From Leptasterias polaris (taxonomy: Eukaryota; Echinodermata; Asteroidea; Forcipulatida; Asteriidae): a stretch of 64,000 bases of DNA. The stretch is from the NCBI GenBank assembly GCA_037783415.1, contig JAZGTN010000096.1:1488001-1552000 (forward strand), in the 5' to 3' direction. Positions 34,569 through 47,228 of this stretch are shown piece after piece. How positions within the stretch are numbered: the stretch's first letter is position 1; the number at the start of each line of letters is the position of its first letter. Below the pieces are notes generated by a model. It searched no databases. It was not told the DNA's origin and saw only the letters and a program-made list of their open reading frames with translations. The translations under genes were made by a program, and so were the position numbers.

Positions 34569-35829
34569 TTTTTAATTAGCCTGTAGTCGAGATCCATTCT
34601 ACGCGCGCGTTAGAGTGGTGGCCCGCAAACCGCCGGCATCAAGTCACAGCAACTGGTACCCTCTCATTCTTCTTTGATCTTGTGACATTTCTAAGGGTGG
34701 CCATATAAAAACACGATTCATTTGAAGTGTATAGACCTTATGCATTGACGTCACCAAGCCGCCATCTTAGAGGTAAACTGATGATGAAACAATGGAAACG
34801 CGCTGATTTGTACGCGCGGCGCACAAGACTGGCCAATGAGCATCTTCCTTTTGACCTCTAGGTGAGGGCGCCCTACTCAAATGACGTCATATGCATAAGG
34901 TCTATTGCGTCAAAATACGTGCATTTTTTCACGCGCGTTCTAAGCACCCGACAAGCGCCTGGGGGCGATCCAAAGTTTTTAACAAGCGTGCACGCAGAGC
35001 AGTCACTTTTGGTGAGCCAATCAGCGTTGATTTTCAGTGTTTCCCTCCCAGGGGTTAGAGTAGACTTGACCCAAGTCGAACTTTCGTCGAGTCCTTGGTC
35101 TTCTGATTAATCCACTGCATTCATCGCACGCAGCTTTATTTCACCTGTTTTTGTTATGCGCCATCACTCGACAGAAAAATGCCAATCAACTCGATCCAAC
35201 TGTCTAGATTGGCAACTAATTGGCACTAGAGGGCGCACATTAAAAAAGCTCATCATAGGGGCGCACCACACTAAATAAACTACCAATGCTAATGATAAAT
35301 ATTCAAAAATACTCAAAAAATCGTGTAAGTCTCTCAGCCTCTTGAAAACAATCAAACATATTTTCGGACGACTGAACTTCAGAATTCTTTTCAATTTTTG
35401 GCAGGTCAGCCGTTTGGAATTTTTGCTAACTACCCCAGAAGAAAAAAACTTGCTGCCAGTTTTCGTGAAGCACTTCTCCACTTTCCCGGTCAAATAGGGC
35501 CAACTTTAACGCCTAAATTTATCCAGTCTCCTCAAAAGTTGAAGCACCGAACCCCCAGGTTGTGATAGATTCTTATATTTACACAATCTATTAATTGCAT
35601 GACCCCCAAAACGTTGTAATTAAAAATAAGTTGTGGGTTTACAAATTATGATAAGTAGCTTGGCGCATGAATTCTGGCTTATTTGGTGTGGTGCGCCCAT
35701 AGCTAGCAATACGGTTGACTCGGCCAAGCACGAAACCCGACTTGAACCAAGTCTAGGGTTAGAGACGTACGCGCAGTAAAAGTGGGTGATACGGTGCGCT
35801 GCCCATGGTAGCGAGGCTGAGTTTCTCTA
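34569..35829. other. Unassigned, repeat-derived sequence
   Basis: CpG-containing sequence with short words shared with 33290-33365 (CGCTACCATGGGCAGCGC, here inverted at 35795-35815) and two related 'ACTTG(A)ACCCAAGTC/GGGTTAGAG' stretches (35040, 35740). Reading frames on either strand are not recognisable. Confidence 0.4.
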
Positions 35830-36043
35830 TGACTTGTGCGTCCTTTGACAGCGCGCTATATGCGTAGTCTCTAACAACACAGAATGGATCAACCACAGCT
35901 GCAGCTGGGACTAGTTAAAATATCCAATATATTTGGATATTTCAAAGTCACACTTCCAGGGTGTTATGATCGAGCTATGCATTCTGGGAAAGAAAACAAT
36001 ATGGCGCGGAGAGATCGTACACCACTGGGAACGAGGTTTTGCA
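35830..36043 (+). repeat. Dispersed repeat, fullest copy of the 'cactgggaacgagg' family
   Basis: Starts TGACTTGTGCGTCCTTTGAC, runs through AACACAGAATGGATCAACCA and TCCAATATATTTGGATATTT, and ends CACCACTGGGAACGAGGTTT. It is the inverted counterpart of 33580-33770. Confidence 0.8.
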
Positions 36044-37320
36044 CGAACGTATGCCTTAAACACACCTAAGTTTGTAACATTTTATCCACACAGTACAACA
36101 TGAATGGGTGGCGGCGTGACAGGAAACGCACATTCCTCAGCACATAAAGCATTGTATCGTTTAAGCGATAAAATGTGTTAATTGTTTGCAAAGTTGTGGT
36201 CAGTAGGCCTATAAAAAGAAAATAAGGTTAACATTTCGATAGCTCCAACAAAGGACAGTTTTATCGTGAATCTTTGGCGTATTGGAAACTGGATGTAAAT
36301 ATTTTGTATGATAAATTCGCACACTTTTATAGTGAATTAGCTCTCTCATCGATCACTTATCACTCGTAAACAAGTTTTCAAGCAAGAGTAGAGCCCTTTT
36401 TGTTACTGGGTACCCTACGCCCAACAAAATTCATTTGACATCATTGGATTTTACATAAGGTAAACAATCTGATGGACCCGGAAATAAATATTAATAGGCT
36501 ACACGCACAGTATGCGACAGGCTCAACCGCACCAAATCATTATTCGTAAAGTACCTTCGGTTGAACACGGCTTTGTACGTCATTGTCATTGTCACTGGGT
36601 GTTTTCCCGACTAACTCCCATCTAAACTTGAATGCACCTTTCATTGAACTACCGGGTGTTGCCAAAGATTGACAAACTAGTGTAACCTCGTGGCAGTTTG
36701 AACAACCACGCCTACAGAGTTTGTACCATTTTGATAATAAAATAATAAGTAATTACCATTTTATTAAATTAACAATGAACTGACAAATTTACCAAATAAA
36801 TAGTTCGTTTAAACAAATTCTCGTCATACTGTAAGAGCGCTCGTTATTATTAATAACTGTTTATTGCTCCTTTTCTTTTTTGAATTATATCAATGGTCTA
36901 ACTTAACAAAAATGCACTTAGAATTAAATAATAATTGTACGTTTTTTGTTAATTGAAACTTTGGTTAGGAAGTTTGGGGAAATCAAAAGAAACTGACTGG
37001 AATTTCATCAGAAATTCAAAGACACTCAACACAGCCATTCTGCTAGCATTTCGGAAATTACAATGTTGTATTTCAGAAGAGTAAATTGTTTATACCCTTT
37101 TGTTTTTCAAAATAGAAAACCAACTGGTGCCAATTTCATGAAAAGGCTGGAAATTTAGTGAAACTAATTATGCATTCCTATTGAGTGGTTTAAAAGTTTT
37201 ACTAAGTGATGTGTTCTTTCAATTTTATGGATGGCCAAATCATTTGATCCGTAAGGCTTTTATTGTCCCTTTTTCTTCTTAATTTTGGGTTGAAAGAAGA
37301 AAAATTGACTATAGAATAAT
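36044..37320. other. Unassigned intronic sequence
   Basis: AT-rich, no frames of note and no recognised repeat. Confidence 0.3.
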
Positions 37321-37430
37321 GCGACCTTAGAATTAACGTGACGGCACTCTACTATACTACTGAGCTATCGAGCCTTAATGTCAGCGGTCTGTCTATAAGC
37401 TTTGTTCGGGGGTGCCACTCGGAAGCCATA
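37321..37430 (-). repeat. SINE copy C (degenerate)
   Basis: The reverse complement has the 5' module TATGGCTTCCGAGTGGCACC CCCGAACAAAG, then GGCTCGATAGCTCAGTAGTA and GCCGTCACGTTAATTCTAAG. Same order as the copies at 45418-45598 and 48108-48260. Confidence 0.7.
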
Positions 37431-37599
37431 CAACATGTAAATGCCTGTAAATACATGTTGTTTGCCTTTTGTGCGGGGTTGTAGGTTAAAGTCCCGCTCT
37501 ATTCGATATGTCTTTGTTCAATGCAATATAACATGGTTTGAGGGTGAGCATTTGATTTTAGCTCCCCGACGTCGTCAGGTATCGAATTACAATAAATAA

Positions 37600-38160
37600 A
37601 AATTTAATATTTGTAAAAAATCATAACTCATCAACCACAAGTTGGATTTTTATAATCTACACATCATCGGATAGAACCTTAAAAGTGTGACAAATGCTAC
37701 ACAAAACATGACCCCATTTGACCTTGACTTCCGATTCAAATCGGAAATTGAAAATTTCTAAATATCTTAAGTTGAACATTTTAAGTGGTGCCATCTTTGC
37801 TTAAAGGCAAAGTATACCTTGGTTTTTGAAACCGTTCGATTGTGTTAATCCTATATAAATGTAGATATATACTACAAAACTAACCTTCAAAAAGTGGTCG
37901 CGTTTTTGAGATATCGCTGAAAAACCGGAGCGAATAATTTCCACACAGAAAGAATATTCCCTATAGGAATACACAATATGAGAAACGTTTCTGAGAGAAA
38001 CATTTCTCAGATTCAAATTTTGAGGCATAAAACCTGATATATTTTTCCATAACAACATTACTTCGAAGTGAAATGATTCTCAAAATGCTTTATACTATTT
38101 TGAGTGCGAGGATTAAACATGTGTCAATGTGTACCTTATACTGTGCTGACTCAAAATCAA
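37600..38160. repeat. Fragments of dispersed palindromic repeats
   Basis: 37600-37760 is related to 27860-27950 (ATACATCATCGGA..., TTCCGATTCAAATCGGAAAT). 37800-38160 starts TTAAAGGCAAAGTATACCTT. Its last part (TGTGTACCTTATACTGTGCT...CTCAAAATCAACTACTTAA) recurs inverted at 44350-44450. Confidence 0.55.
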
Positions 38161-39479
38161 CTACTTAAGAAAGTTTTAAATGGTGCCATTTTGCTTAAGG
38201 TGGCGTCAAAGGTTAACAGAAGTCAAACATTTGGTTTAGGCCAGCCCTAATCATAATAAAATTTGATTTAATCAAAATCTGATGTGCAACACACATTTCT
38301 TCAGGGATTGAAAGGCTATGGTCTGCTGAATGAGCAGTCATTTAATTACCACTAATTACGACGGATAATTGAAATACACTACTTTGATATTGACATGTGG
38401 ATTGCTTTGAAAAAAATTAAGCCTAGGAAAGTTTACATCATTTTTGCAAGATTACAATTCTGACTTTTTTAACTGTACGGAAATGTTTCGTTGCATTTTG
38501 AAAAACTCACTGCAAATGGAGAATCTCTTGTGTTTTACTCTGTGACTTTTGCAGTTTCATGCAGTTTTTCATGAGTCCATCCGATGTACAGCACAAACGT
38601 ATATCTATCTGTTAGGAAGTCGACATGTATATTAACTTCAAATTTAATCAATCTAGCCTAAGTTATGGCTCAACCCTCCACTAATTGCAAAACAAATATT
38701 TTCACTTCTGCCCAATTCAGAGATGTTCCCTGAGCAATAAACTCCATATTCTGTATTTAAACATCCAATAATGACAAATGAAGTGTCTTTATCTGGTTTT
38801 TAAGGTCATTAGATATGATAGGCACAATTTTAATTTATTTATATGCATGTTAAATATATAAACTAGCTGCCGCAGTCATAAACAAATTATCACACTAACT
38901 CTTTATCTGAACATCAGATCGTGGCAAATAAAGTGTCTGGACGAATGTTTTCAGGGTTGGTGATTATGATTAGTAAGTTTCTTCTATATATAGGGGAGGT
39001 TGCCCAATGTGTCTGTGCCAATCCCTCCCCATCGGTGCCTGCTGCCTCCCCCTTCCTGGCAACCCAGACACCCTATTTGAAAAGTTTGGAAAGTAAAATT
39101 ACTTGAGAAAAAAAATTACATTACAAAAAGCACTGTAAAAGTGGTTTACAACAGACATACTAAAAGGTTTTTTTACCTCAAAAACAGATAGTTCTTATTC
39201 GGTGTATGCCTGCATTGTATTGTGCAACAACTCATGTCCACACAAAGAACTATAAATCACCACTGTCTTTTTCGCTGTTTTGATGAAAATCACATGTATA
39301 CATGGTTCATGAATATCTAGCCGGATTGTTGATGTTGTGGGCTACAGTAGCATACACTGTACTAAGTTTATGTTGTACTAAGTTTATGTGTACAGATAAC
39401 ACCAACATACTACAGCAATCTGGGGAGACAATGCTGGCATCAGCCAAAGACAGATGAGTGGCAATTATAGTCTTCTTCT
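38161..39479. other. Unassigned intronic sequence
   Basis: No supported gene; AT-rich. 'TACTAAGTTTATG' is tandemly doubled near 39360. Confidence 0.3.
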
Positions 39480-40915
39480 TTTGTATGAGGAACAGCTTAG
39501 GGTGTCAGACTAGAAAAGAGAGCCATCAATGCTGCATCTATGGTATTGTTTGATTTTCTTGAAGCCTGCAGGGAAGCAACTAAGAGTTTTTGATGATTTG
39601 CTAGACAGTCTGATCATAGTTAAAGGGTGACCGTAATCACAGGCAGGGCAGTCTGTTATCTTCAATTTGTTTAGGTCATGAACATATTCCAAGGGTATCT
39701 ATGTTACCACAGAATGTAAGTGTGATGTAAAGCGTATTATTCTCGGCAGAAAATTCAGGTCCTCGTTTATAGTCAGGTCTAAGTTGGCTTCAATGCTCAC
39801 TGTTCTTTCCTGTGTATTCAGGGTGGATTGATGAGAGAGATAAAGAGTACCCGAGATAGTTCAGGATGGTGTTCACTCGTTTGGTGTAGCAGCGCCCAGC
39901 CCATACTGGTGTACAGCACATTATAATACGGTGCACACTCCATGGTAAGGCTTGCAGTGCGTTGAGTGTGCGAACTTGTTCCCTATAGTGCCTGCCAACT
40001 TGTTTTGATGTTTTCCGGTGGTCCTCGCCGGTCAAGGTGTCTTCAAAAATCTTTGGAAGTTGTTGGTGTTTGACTGGTTTGCCACAAAACAAGACTTGGA
40101 TGTTTGTCCTTACCAAACGGTTGATAAGATGAAAAGCAGTAACCGTGGTCTTGGAAGGATTTGGGCGGAGGCGCCAGTACGTGATGGGTCCGCCATCTAT
40201 TTCAGGTCCTGTGATAATAGGGGTTTTTGCGTCTTCGAAATTAGTTGGGTGTCAAGGGCAAGGTCATCAGCATAGTTTGCAAATTTCCTTGAGGTGGTGT
40301 CTGGCATGTCACTCACATGTGCTGAAAAGCATTGAAGCCCAGACAGATCTTTTAGGGAGGCCCTCATTTAGCGTCCTCATAGAGCTCAACCGGTGGAGTG
40401 TTATACTCTCAATCTTCGATTAATGAGAATGGAAGAGAGGACACGCATGGTAGTTTGACATTTGAAGATCTTCGAGGTCTTGTACAAGCAGCAATAACGC
40501 AAAAATGTGTCGTAAGCTGAGGAGAGATTGATGAGGGCCAAGCCTGTTTTAAGAGCTCGTTTTCAGCCAGTCTCGATGAATGTAGATGAGAGCTAGAACT
40601 TAATTTGCACAGCTTCTACCTGGTCAGAAGCCTTCTTGGGCGTTAGGCAGAATATGTTCTACTGGAAGACAAAGTATGGCAAGTAGGAGATGCTCAAATA
40701 ATGTATATGATGTGGAGAGGAGTGATCGATGTGCCCGTAGCTGCCAGGGTCTTCATCAAGATTACCTGACTTTAATAACAATGACTTTTTCGTCTCTCTT
40801 TGGTCCTGGGGAACTTGTCGAATGGATGTGATAAGATTGTGAGCCCTTTGGGGCCAGGGTTCGTCAGGAAAGTGGCCATAATTCCCATTTCTAAAATACA
40901 CTTATTTTGATACTG
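39480..40915 (-). pseudogene. Heavily decayed LINE reverse transcriptase
   Basis: On the minus strand, pieces in several frames follow RT order: GF*PGRSCANQVLALSSTFIE (about 40650-40590), LALINLSSAYDT (first Asp), a GLPKRSVWASMLFS stretch (about 40370-40330), FANYADDLALDTQLISKTQK (catalytic box at about 40285-40230), and a post-RT part KIFEDTLTGEDHRKTSKQVG (within 40116-39790) with VRTLNALQALPW. Stops and frameshifts are frequent, so it is old. Upstream frames to 40900 may belong to the N-terminal RT but are unreadable. Confidence 0.75.
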
Positions 40916-43900
40916 TCACAACCCAGGGTTTGCACTCCTCTTAGGTTTGACCTTCAGTACTCCACACCCATTTCCCCATCGACACACACACACAAAAACT
41001 AACTTGACACTTCTTTAATATTTACAGATTTATTTTACATATCAATTACTACATTATTTACATGGTAATACATTCATTCCGGTTCTACTTCAGTTCTTGG
41101 GGAGGGGGAGGATGTCCCATCCTTCTCACTCAGTACGGTACAGTCAGTTCATCCTTCCATCAAGCACTCCCATTGTCTAGGCTTTTCCCAAGTTACAAGC
41201 CCTGTAAATACATAATCAACACCATTCTTTCTAATATCCATATTAACAAATAAACTCTCCAAAATTTAATACATAATCAACAAAATTCCACTTTAAATAA
41301 TACAACTCAATACACAAATATAACTCACAGGAATACTGTTGACTCCTGGCCTTTCCCGAAGGTAATATCACTGCTGATGCAGGCTTTTCTCCAATACATA
41401 TTCTGTCAAACGGCACTCATTTTTATATTTCAAAACTCTCAATAGTTTTTACTAACTGCCAAAGGCTGGCTATGCCTTCTCTCCTAAGGCGAACTCATCG
41501 AGGCTGGCTGCGCCCTCTCCTCGGGATACTCAGATGTCGAATGCAAAATATTATTCTTCAAGGTCCACATACCCTCCCAAACCAGAACAAGAAATTTTAG
41601 GAATGCACAAGTTGGTACCTCCCTTAACTTTTCTACCTGCTCGCTCAAGCAAAACTTTGAATATTCAACATGCATGTACAAAACCAATAAATTAACCAAT
41701 CAAGTAACCTGTTTAAATCACCTCACTCCCAGGTATGTCTTGAGGTGGTTCACCAAGTCTAAGGAATGTTTAGGGCGCGGTGCGGCCACTAAAAATAAAA
41801 ACTTGTTCCTTTACTATATATATAACTTAAAGTCACTACTACGGTCTTCTGTTGTAATACAAGGAGTAAATTCGCTATAATTTATTTCACTCTGTGACAG
41901 ATACTTAGGTATCCAATTTGCACACCAACATTACAATAGAAAGATCTAATTGTTTTAATTGTTAGGTAAATAATCCAGTTGGCAAACTATAGTTCATTTC
42001 CATAATATTGCACTCCTAAATAATGGCACACCCCTTGTTGTGTCCCCAGAAATTGGACTATAGTTGCGCCACTGCCATTATGACACTGATGTAGGTGCCC
42101 TTGCAACGCGCCATTGCCAGGTAGGCGTACTTTTGAAAGAATTGGCACACACAATGTGTTAGTTATGTGATAAGCATAAGGTATATAAGAATGTAAAACT
42201 TGTCTTGAGGGCTGCGCAGACGGTCCGACGATCAAGGATATCACACATCGGAGATTGGGTAGGGCTCTGCGTCAGTCAGGATGCTACCTTCACTGGTAAA
42301 ACAATTCACTGAAACTGAAGAAGGTGTAGTTGAGTTGCTGTTGCCAAGCAGTGTTTTAATGAGGGATCTACTGGAGATATCTTTGCCTTGTTATGATAAC
42401 CCTCTGCTATCAGATTGTTGTCATTCACTGCAATTCTTGTTGATTTACTGCCTGGTATGAACTAATGGGAGGAGATGATAATTACTGCTGAACTTATTAT
42501 CATTAATCTATTAGCTCACCATTCTTGCTCGCTGTCACTTGTTTTTGGTCTGGTGGGACGTTTGATTGGAAGTGTTTGTGAAAGTGAGTTTAGGATTGCT
42601 CTCTGCCTTATTTGCTGATATTAGTTAACAACAACAACTCACACAGAAGTTGGTTAAATAATCGCAAAACATGACAAAATTTAGGCCTAGGGTGAAGCAA
42701 AAGCGTTTGCTCCCATACCTACTAAAATCAAGCTTACAATCAACAGGCAACGACTCATTTGCCTTCTGAGAAACTCCCTGGAGAATGAGGATGGAAAGTC
42801 AGTGAGGGTCAGTTACTCCAGATCACAGTACAATCTGACCTTCAATCCGTTCCACTGAAACTCCTTGATATCTTTAGATCCAGTTGCAAGGCGGGGTGCA
42901 ACACCGATAAGTGCACAAGCAAAAAGCATGGCCTTGACTGTTCTGGAAGAGTAGAGATTGCAACAGTTTGATGTTGTGCTAACTCATCCAAGTGGGACAT
43001 TTGCATGATGAACATAACACCAAGCACCAACATTAACCCAGAAAGAAACTTAAAACCGTAACTATCATGATCTTAGATAAAGAGTTAGGCCTTTTGCGGA
43101 AAAATCTCCTTTTTAAAACACTGCCTGCAGCAAGGTGGCTGTCGCGGTAGGCACATTTTTTGTTTCTGTCAATAACATAAGAACCGTTCAGTCAAATTCC
43201 GTCATACTACATGTAATAAGCACTGGAGTCAGCATTCATCTGATATAATTCTCAGTTCAATCAGTTTAATCACAATAATCAGTTCAAAACAATCAGTTAG
43301 GAACCGAAATCAGGAACGATAACGTGTGGGTTTGTAATATTCAGGCTAATTGGATCACTCAGTAGGGTGTTGTGTATTTAGGGATTTAGTCTGCAAAACA
43401 AACCAAAGAAAAGACATAGGGATTAGGAAATCAATTATGCAAGATTATTACTAAAAAGGCTATTGACATACTAATTGGAATGCGAGGTAATAAATTTCCC
43501 ATAGGGTTTGTGCATATATGGGAAAGGGATGTATTTCCGACACCTAAAGAATCATCACCAGTTTTGACTGCAAATTCACGATAATTACGAAACAGTAATG
43601 CACTGAATTTGAATGATTAAGAATCTTTAGCATTTATAAGAAACAATTATAGACCAGGTTTTATCGTAACACAATTATATTAATCAAAAAGTTTACGTTA
43701 AATTAGAGAAACTCACCATCCGATTTTAGCCTTGATGGCGAGCAGGTGAGAGCAGCTTTTCTCGCCGCGCGGTGGCGCACTTTCGCTGCGATTTCTTAAC
43801 ACCCCCCTTGAGATAGTGTAGCCACTCACGGGGTTGAATTCACTAACAGGTCACCATGACCCTTTGAAGTTTGCCGGCGGCAGTCCCCGTTGACATGTCC

Positions 43901-45402
43901 ACACACAAAAACTATACGTTGATGAACACACCCATTGAAACACGTGCAGTTTGTTCGGCCTATACGTTTTGTACACGAACCTTAAATTTTATTTAAATAT
44001 AAGGTCTGCAGCCAACATAATGTTATATATCTATCATCAGGCTACTACAATGTATTTCTAGCATGGGAATTACCTTGGAATAACACCCAAAACAGACTTA
44101 ATTGCCCTCTAATTAAAAGTGCCTTCCGATGAGGCGTAACTCATCGGACAGTGATTTAATGGGGCCCAGGGTGTTAACATTATAATGGTGAAAACTTATT
44201 TTCGCATTGCACATAATTCTATGCATGTAAAAATTCCAGCGTTGTGCTAATCACAATCGATGACCATAATAACAAGGGTCTAGCCACTTCAATTGTTATT
44301 ATTGGATGCTTAGATGTACAAAATTACTGCAAAAAGGCTGGTTGACCCCACCATAAACGTTTCTTGATTTTGAGTAGTTGATTTTGAGCACAGTATCAGG
44401 TACACATTGGCACATGTTGCATTCTCGCACTCAAAATTTCAATTAAAATTGTAATTAGTGCTTATAAAGGGCCTTCTTAATTAAATTTTAAATTAAAATC
44501 AGAGTTAAATTTGGTCTAGTAGTCTTTTATACGGATTGAAGTACAACTATTAGCTGAATTATCAAGTGATTTATCCGTTTTAGATTAACCCGTTTTTGCA
44601 CGATAAAACGAACGTCTGTTGTTGACCACTGTTGTCAACACAGTAGAGGTCAGCGGTGCGTTTGTTTGTTCTTATCTCCAGCCAAAAGGCTACATAAAGT
44701 TCGCCTGTCTGAAACCAAAATGTAATTGGGTCGACCTAGAGTCGCTCCTAATCTATTTGGTTCGGCGCGACTCTGGAGCGCCCCTGTCTGAAACGGGTGT
44801 AAGTTACGCGCATGCACGTCACGTGACCCAATTTTTTGTTTTTGTTTTTAATAACCACAAAACTGGCAAATTTGTGGGCTATTGTGGTGGATGTTTATAT
44901 TCCACTTTTGGATGATCTTTCTAGTCGTGCTTGAGTAAATACTTTTAATATTACCAACAAAATCGCCCAAACGAGGCCGAAGTGTCCCTTTTATTTGAAT
45001 ATTAACCAAACACCTCGTTGTTGAAATTTCGGGAACCTATTAATTTATCATTCTTCCGTAGGAAATTTTTGCGGTTGGGACGTTTGGCAAGTTTATTTTT
45101 TTCAACGGGTTAACCTTGATAATTCTTGTATCGGGTTACATCGACATAGCTTTATTCAAGTTCTTGTAAATGTTGTTATAATTTACAAAAAAGTGGTCGA
45201 TATGCAAGGAAAGGGAAACCGTTTAGAGTTTCAGTGGCAACTGGTGCCTAGAAGAGATACAAATTGGTCAGCATTTCCTTGACCATTGAGCTTCCGGGCA
45301 CACGCCATCATTTATTGAAGATTAACGTGGGTGCAATATTGTGTGATTTTTATTTTTGTCATATTACTTTTTCAACCCCCCCCCCAAATCATATGGATTG
45401 AA
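40916..45402. other. Unassigned intronic sequence
   Basis: No domain recognised in any frame. A 59-residue frame at 42281-42460 (MLPSLVKQFTETEEGVVELL ...) follows a TATATAAG word at about 42182 and ends at a donor-like CTG|GTATGA, but it could not be phased into the host gene. 44350-44450 is an inverted copy of part of 38090-38160. A CG-rich inverted word pair lies around 44730-44790. Confidence 0.3.
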
Positions 45403-45417
45403 TGATTACATTAAAAA

Positions 45418-45598
45418 TGGCTTCTGACTGGCACCCCCCGAACAAAGATATTGACAAAATAGGGAAACCGCCAACATAGGGCTAGATAGCTCAGTTGGTA
45501 GAGTGCCGGCACGTTGAACCGGAGGTCGTTGGTTCAAATCCCGCTCTAGTCAATTTTTCTTTACCCAGTCAGTTTCCCTTGTGCATGGTTTATTATTT
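45418..45598 (+). mobile_element. tRNA-derived SINE with a 5' module and 15-bp target duplication
   Basis: Perfect 15-bp direct repeats TGATTACATTAAAAA at 45403-45417 and 45599-45613 define the ends. The element starts with a 62-base module (TGGCTTCTGACTGGCACCCC ...), then a tRNA-like cloverleaf (45480-45553), then a 45-base tail without poly(A). The cloverleaf has a full seven-pair acceptor stem, box A AGCTCAGTTGGTAGAGTG and box B GGTTCAAATCC. The anticodon loop ACGTTGA would give GTT (Asn), but position 33 is C instead of U and the T stem has a mismatch, so a working tRNA is unlikely. Confidence 0.85.
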
Positions 45599-45863
45599 GA
45601 TTACATTAAAAACTAACAATGTAATAAACAAAAATAAAATAAAATCTGGAAACTTAAAAAAAAGAAATAGTGCTCGACCTCCAACATCCGGCTCAAATTT
45701 TCAAAATGCGAATTTACGCCGACTGTGTTGTTCATACCGTGTCGACTGCACTAACAAACCAAAGTTAGGTTATATTTTTAAATCGGGATATGAGTGCGTC
45801 GTTAATACTTAGCGCGAAAACAGATCTTGTGTCGCATGGATTTTACGTGATACTGTATGGCGT

Positions 45864-46164
45864 CGCCGGGACGCGTATTTTTTTTCCAGGACAAACGTGG
45901 GGAATTAACATAAATGGGCGTAGTAAACTTTACAATTCCCCTTGCACATGCGTACTTAGTTGTGGGTTGAAATACAGTCGCGGCTTGCTGAGTCTTGATT
46001 GCCCGATAAAATATTTTGGGATAGGGTTGGGAAGGGGTTAGGGTTAGGGTTAGACATTAAATACATTAAAACGAGTACGCATGCGCGAGGGTATTTTACG
46101 GTCAAACACGCCCATTATATTAATAGCCCACGTTCGTCCTGGAAAAAAAAAATACGCCGCGGCG
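45864..46164. mobile_element. MITE with telomere-like motif in its centre
   Basis: The ends CGCCGGGACGCGTATT(T)nCCAGGACAAACG and the reverse complement at 46127-46164 (CGTTCGTCCTGG(A)nTACGCCGCGGCG) pair over about 38 bp. Inner words CACATGCGTACT and AGTACGCATGCG also pair. The middle includes GGGTTAGGGTTAGGGTTAG (46036-46054), three animal-type telomere units. Confidence 0.7.
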
Positions 46165-46495
46165 TTCACTAATGCCGCCGCTCACTTACGTTCACTAATG
46201 AGACACCTAGTAGGTCTGTCCCATTAGTGAACGTAAGGAACGGACGTAAAAATAAAATGGACGTATGGTAACGTTCGGGTTTGTAACCTGAAATTTGATT
46301 GGTCACCCGATTTTCTTACACCAGGAACACTGCCTGTCACCTCATTACTGTTGGACGCATGCAAAGCTGCATTGTCTGAGAGGTGGTCGGACACGCCCCC
46401 GTTCACTGAGAGGCACCTATAGCCCTATTGTGTGTATTACATAAGAGATGTGTGGTCGTGGACAGTGGAAAAGCTTGCTATTCAAATTGAACTGA

Positions 46496-46560
46496 CAGCT
46501 CAGTTGGCTGGGCACGTTAAGCCGGAGGTCGTTGGTTCAACCCCAAATTGAATTAAGTGA
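46496..46560 (+). repeat. Degenerate SINE tRNA-like head
   Basis: CAGCTCAGTTGGCTGGGCAC, then GCCGGAGGTCGTTGGTTCAA, as in the SINE at 45418, with about 10 bases missing in the anticodon region and no 5' module. Confidence 0.6.
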
Positions 46561-47199
46561 CATTAATTGTTGTAATATCAAGACTTTTAGAATAAATGTG
46601 CCTAGGCTCGTAACCACGAATATTTTTTTATGTTTTTTGTTGGGGGGGGGGGAGAATATGATATTGGGGGGGGGGGGGGGGACGGGGGAGTGAAAGTAAA
46701 TGTTAGTGCCGCCCGTGATGTGGAGGGGGGGGGGGGGGAGTTGAAAAAATTTAAAAATATAATAATAAATAAATATTTTTTTGGGGGGCGTCCGTCCCGC
46801 CCCTCCCCTGAGTACATGTATACCCCGCCGACACCCCCACCCCCACTCAAGTAACTAAGTGGCTGCATAAACGTTCCTATTTCCTATGGGAGGGGCTGTT
46901 TTAGAAGCAAAAATCGCCTAGAAAATGAACATTGGGAGTCAATATTAAGATCACTTCAAGTCTAGAAAAAGGGGTACTACTTTTAAGATGTATGCTCGAG
47001 ACGGAGATACCTGGCTCGAGTTGTCTGGAAAGTTGTCCATAATTGTAGAAGTAGATAATTCATTTATATCATGAATGATATCGCCGTTGCCGCACTTTCA
47101 ATGTAATTGTGGAATTCTTATTAAAAATGTTCTTATTCTGTCATATTTGCCGGCTCTCAATATGTACATGTATAATTATCTTTCATTTTTACATTTCAG

Positions 47200-47228
47200 G
47201 AGAAAAGAATTATCTTCATTGGCCATTT
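47200..47228 (+). CDS. Candidate 29-nt microexon of the CABIT-SAM gene
   Basis: A strong acceptor (TTATCTTTCATTTTTACATTTCAG) is followed by 29 open bases and a modest donor ATTT|GTAAAA. It needs one base in and leaves one base out, exactly the phase missing between exon 2 and the exon at 47773. The joined reading is ...K|RKELSSLAI|YNLIEEN. Against it: it lies inside the repeat element at 46214-47525, the donor is weak and the peptide is unremarkable. Confidence 0.25.

Noticed and set aside
45480..45553. Functional tRNA-Asn gene
   Set aside because: C33, a T-stem mismatch, target duplications outside a larger unit and other degenerate copies show a SINE head.
46602..46868. Pro- and Gly-rich frames on both strands
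   Set aside because: Products of long G runs; no coding support.
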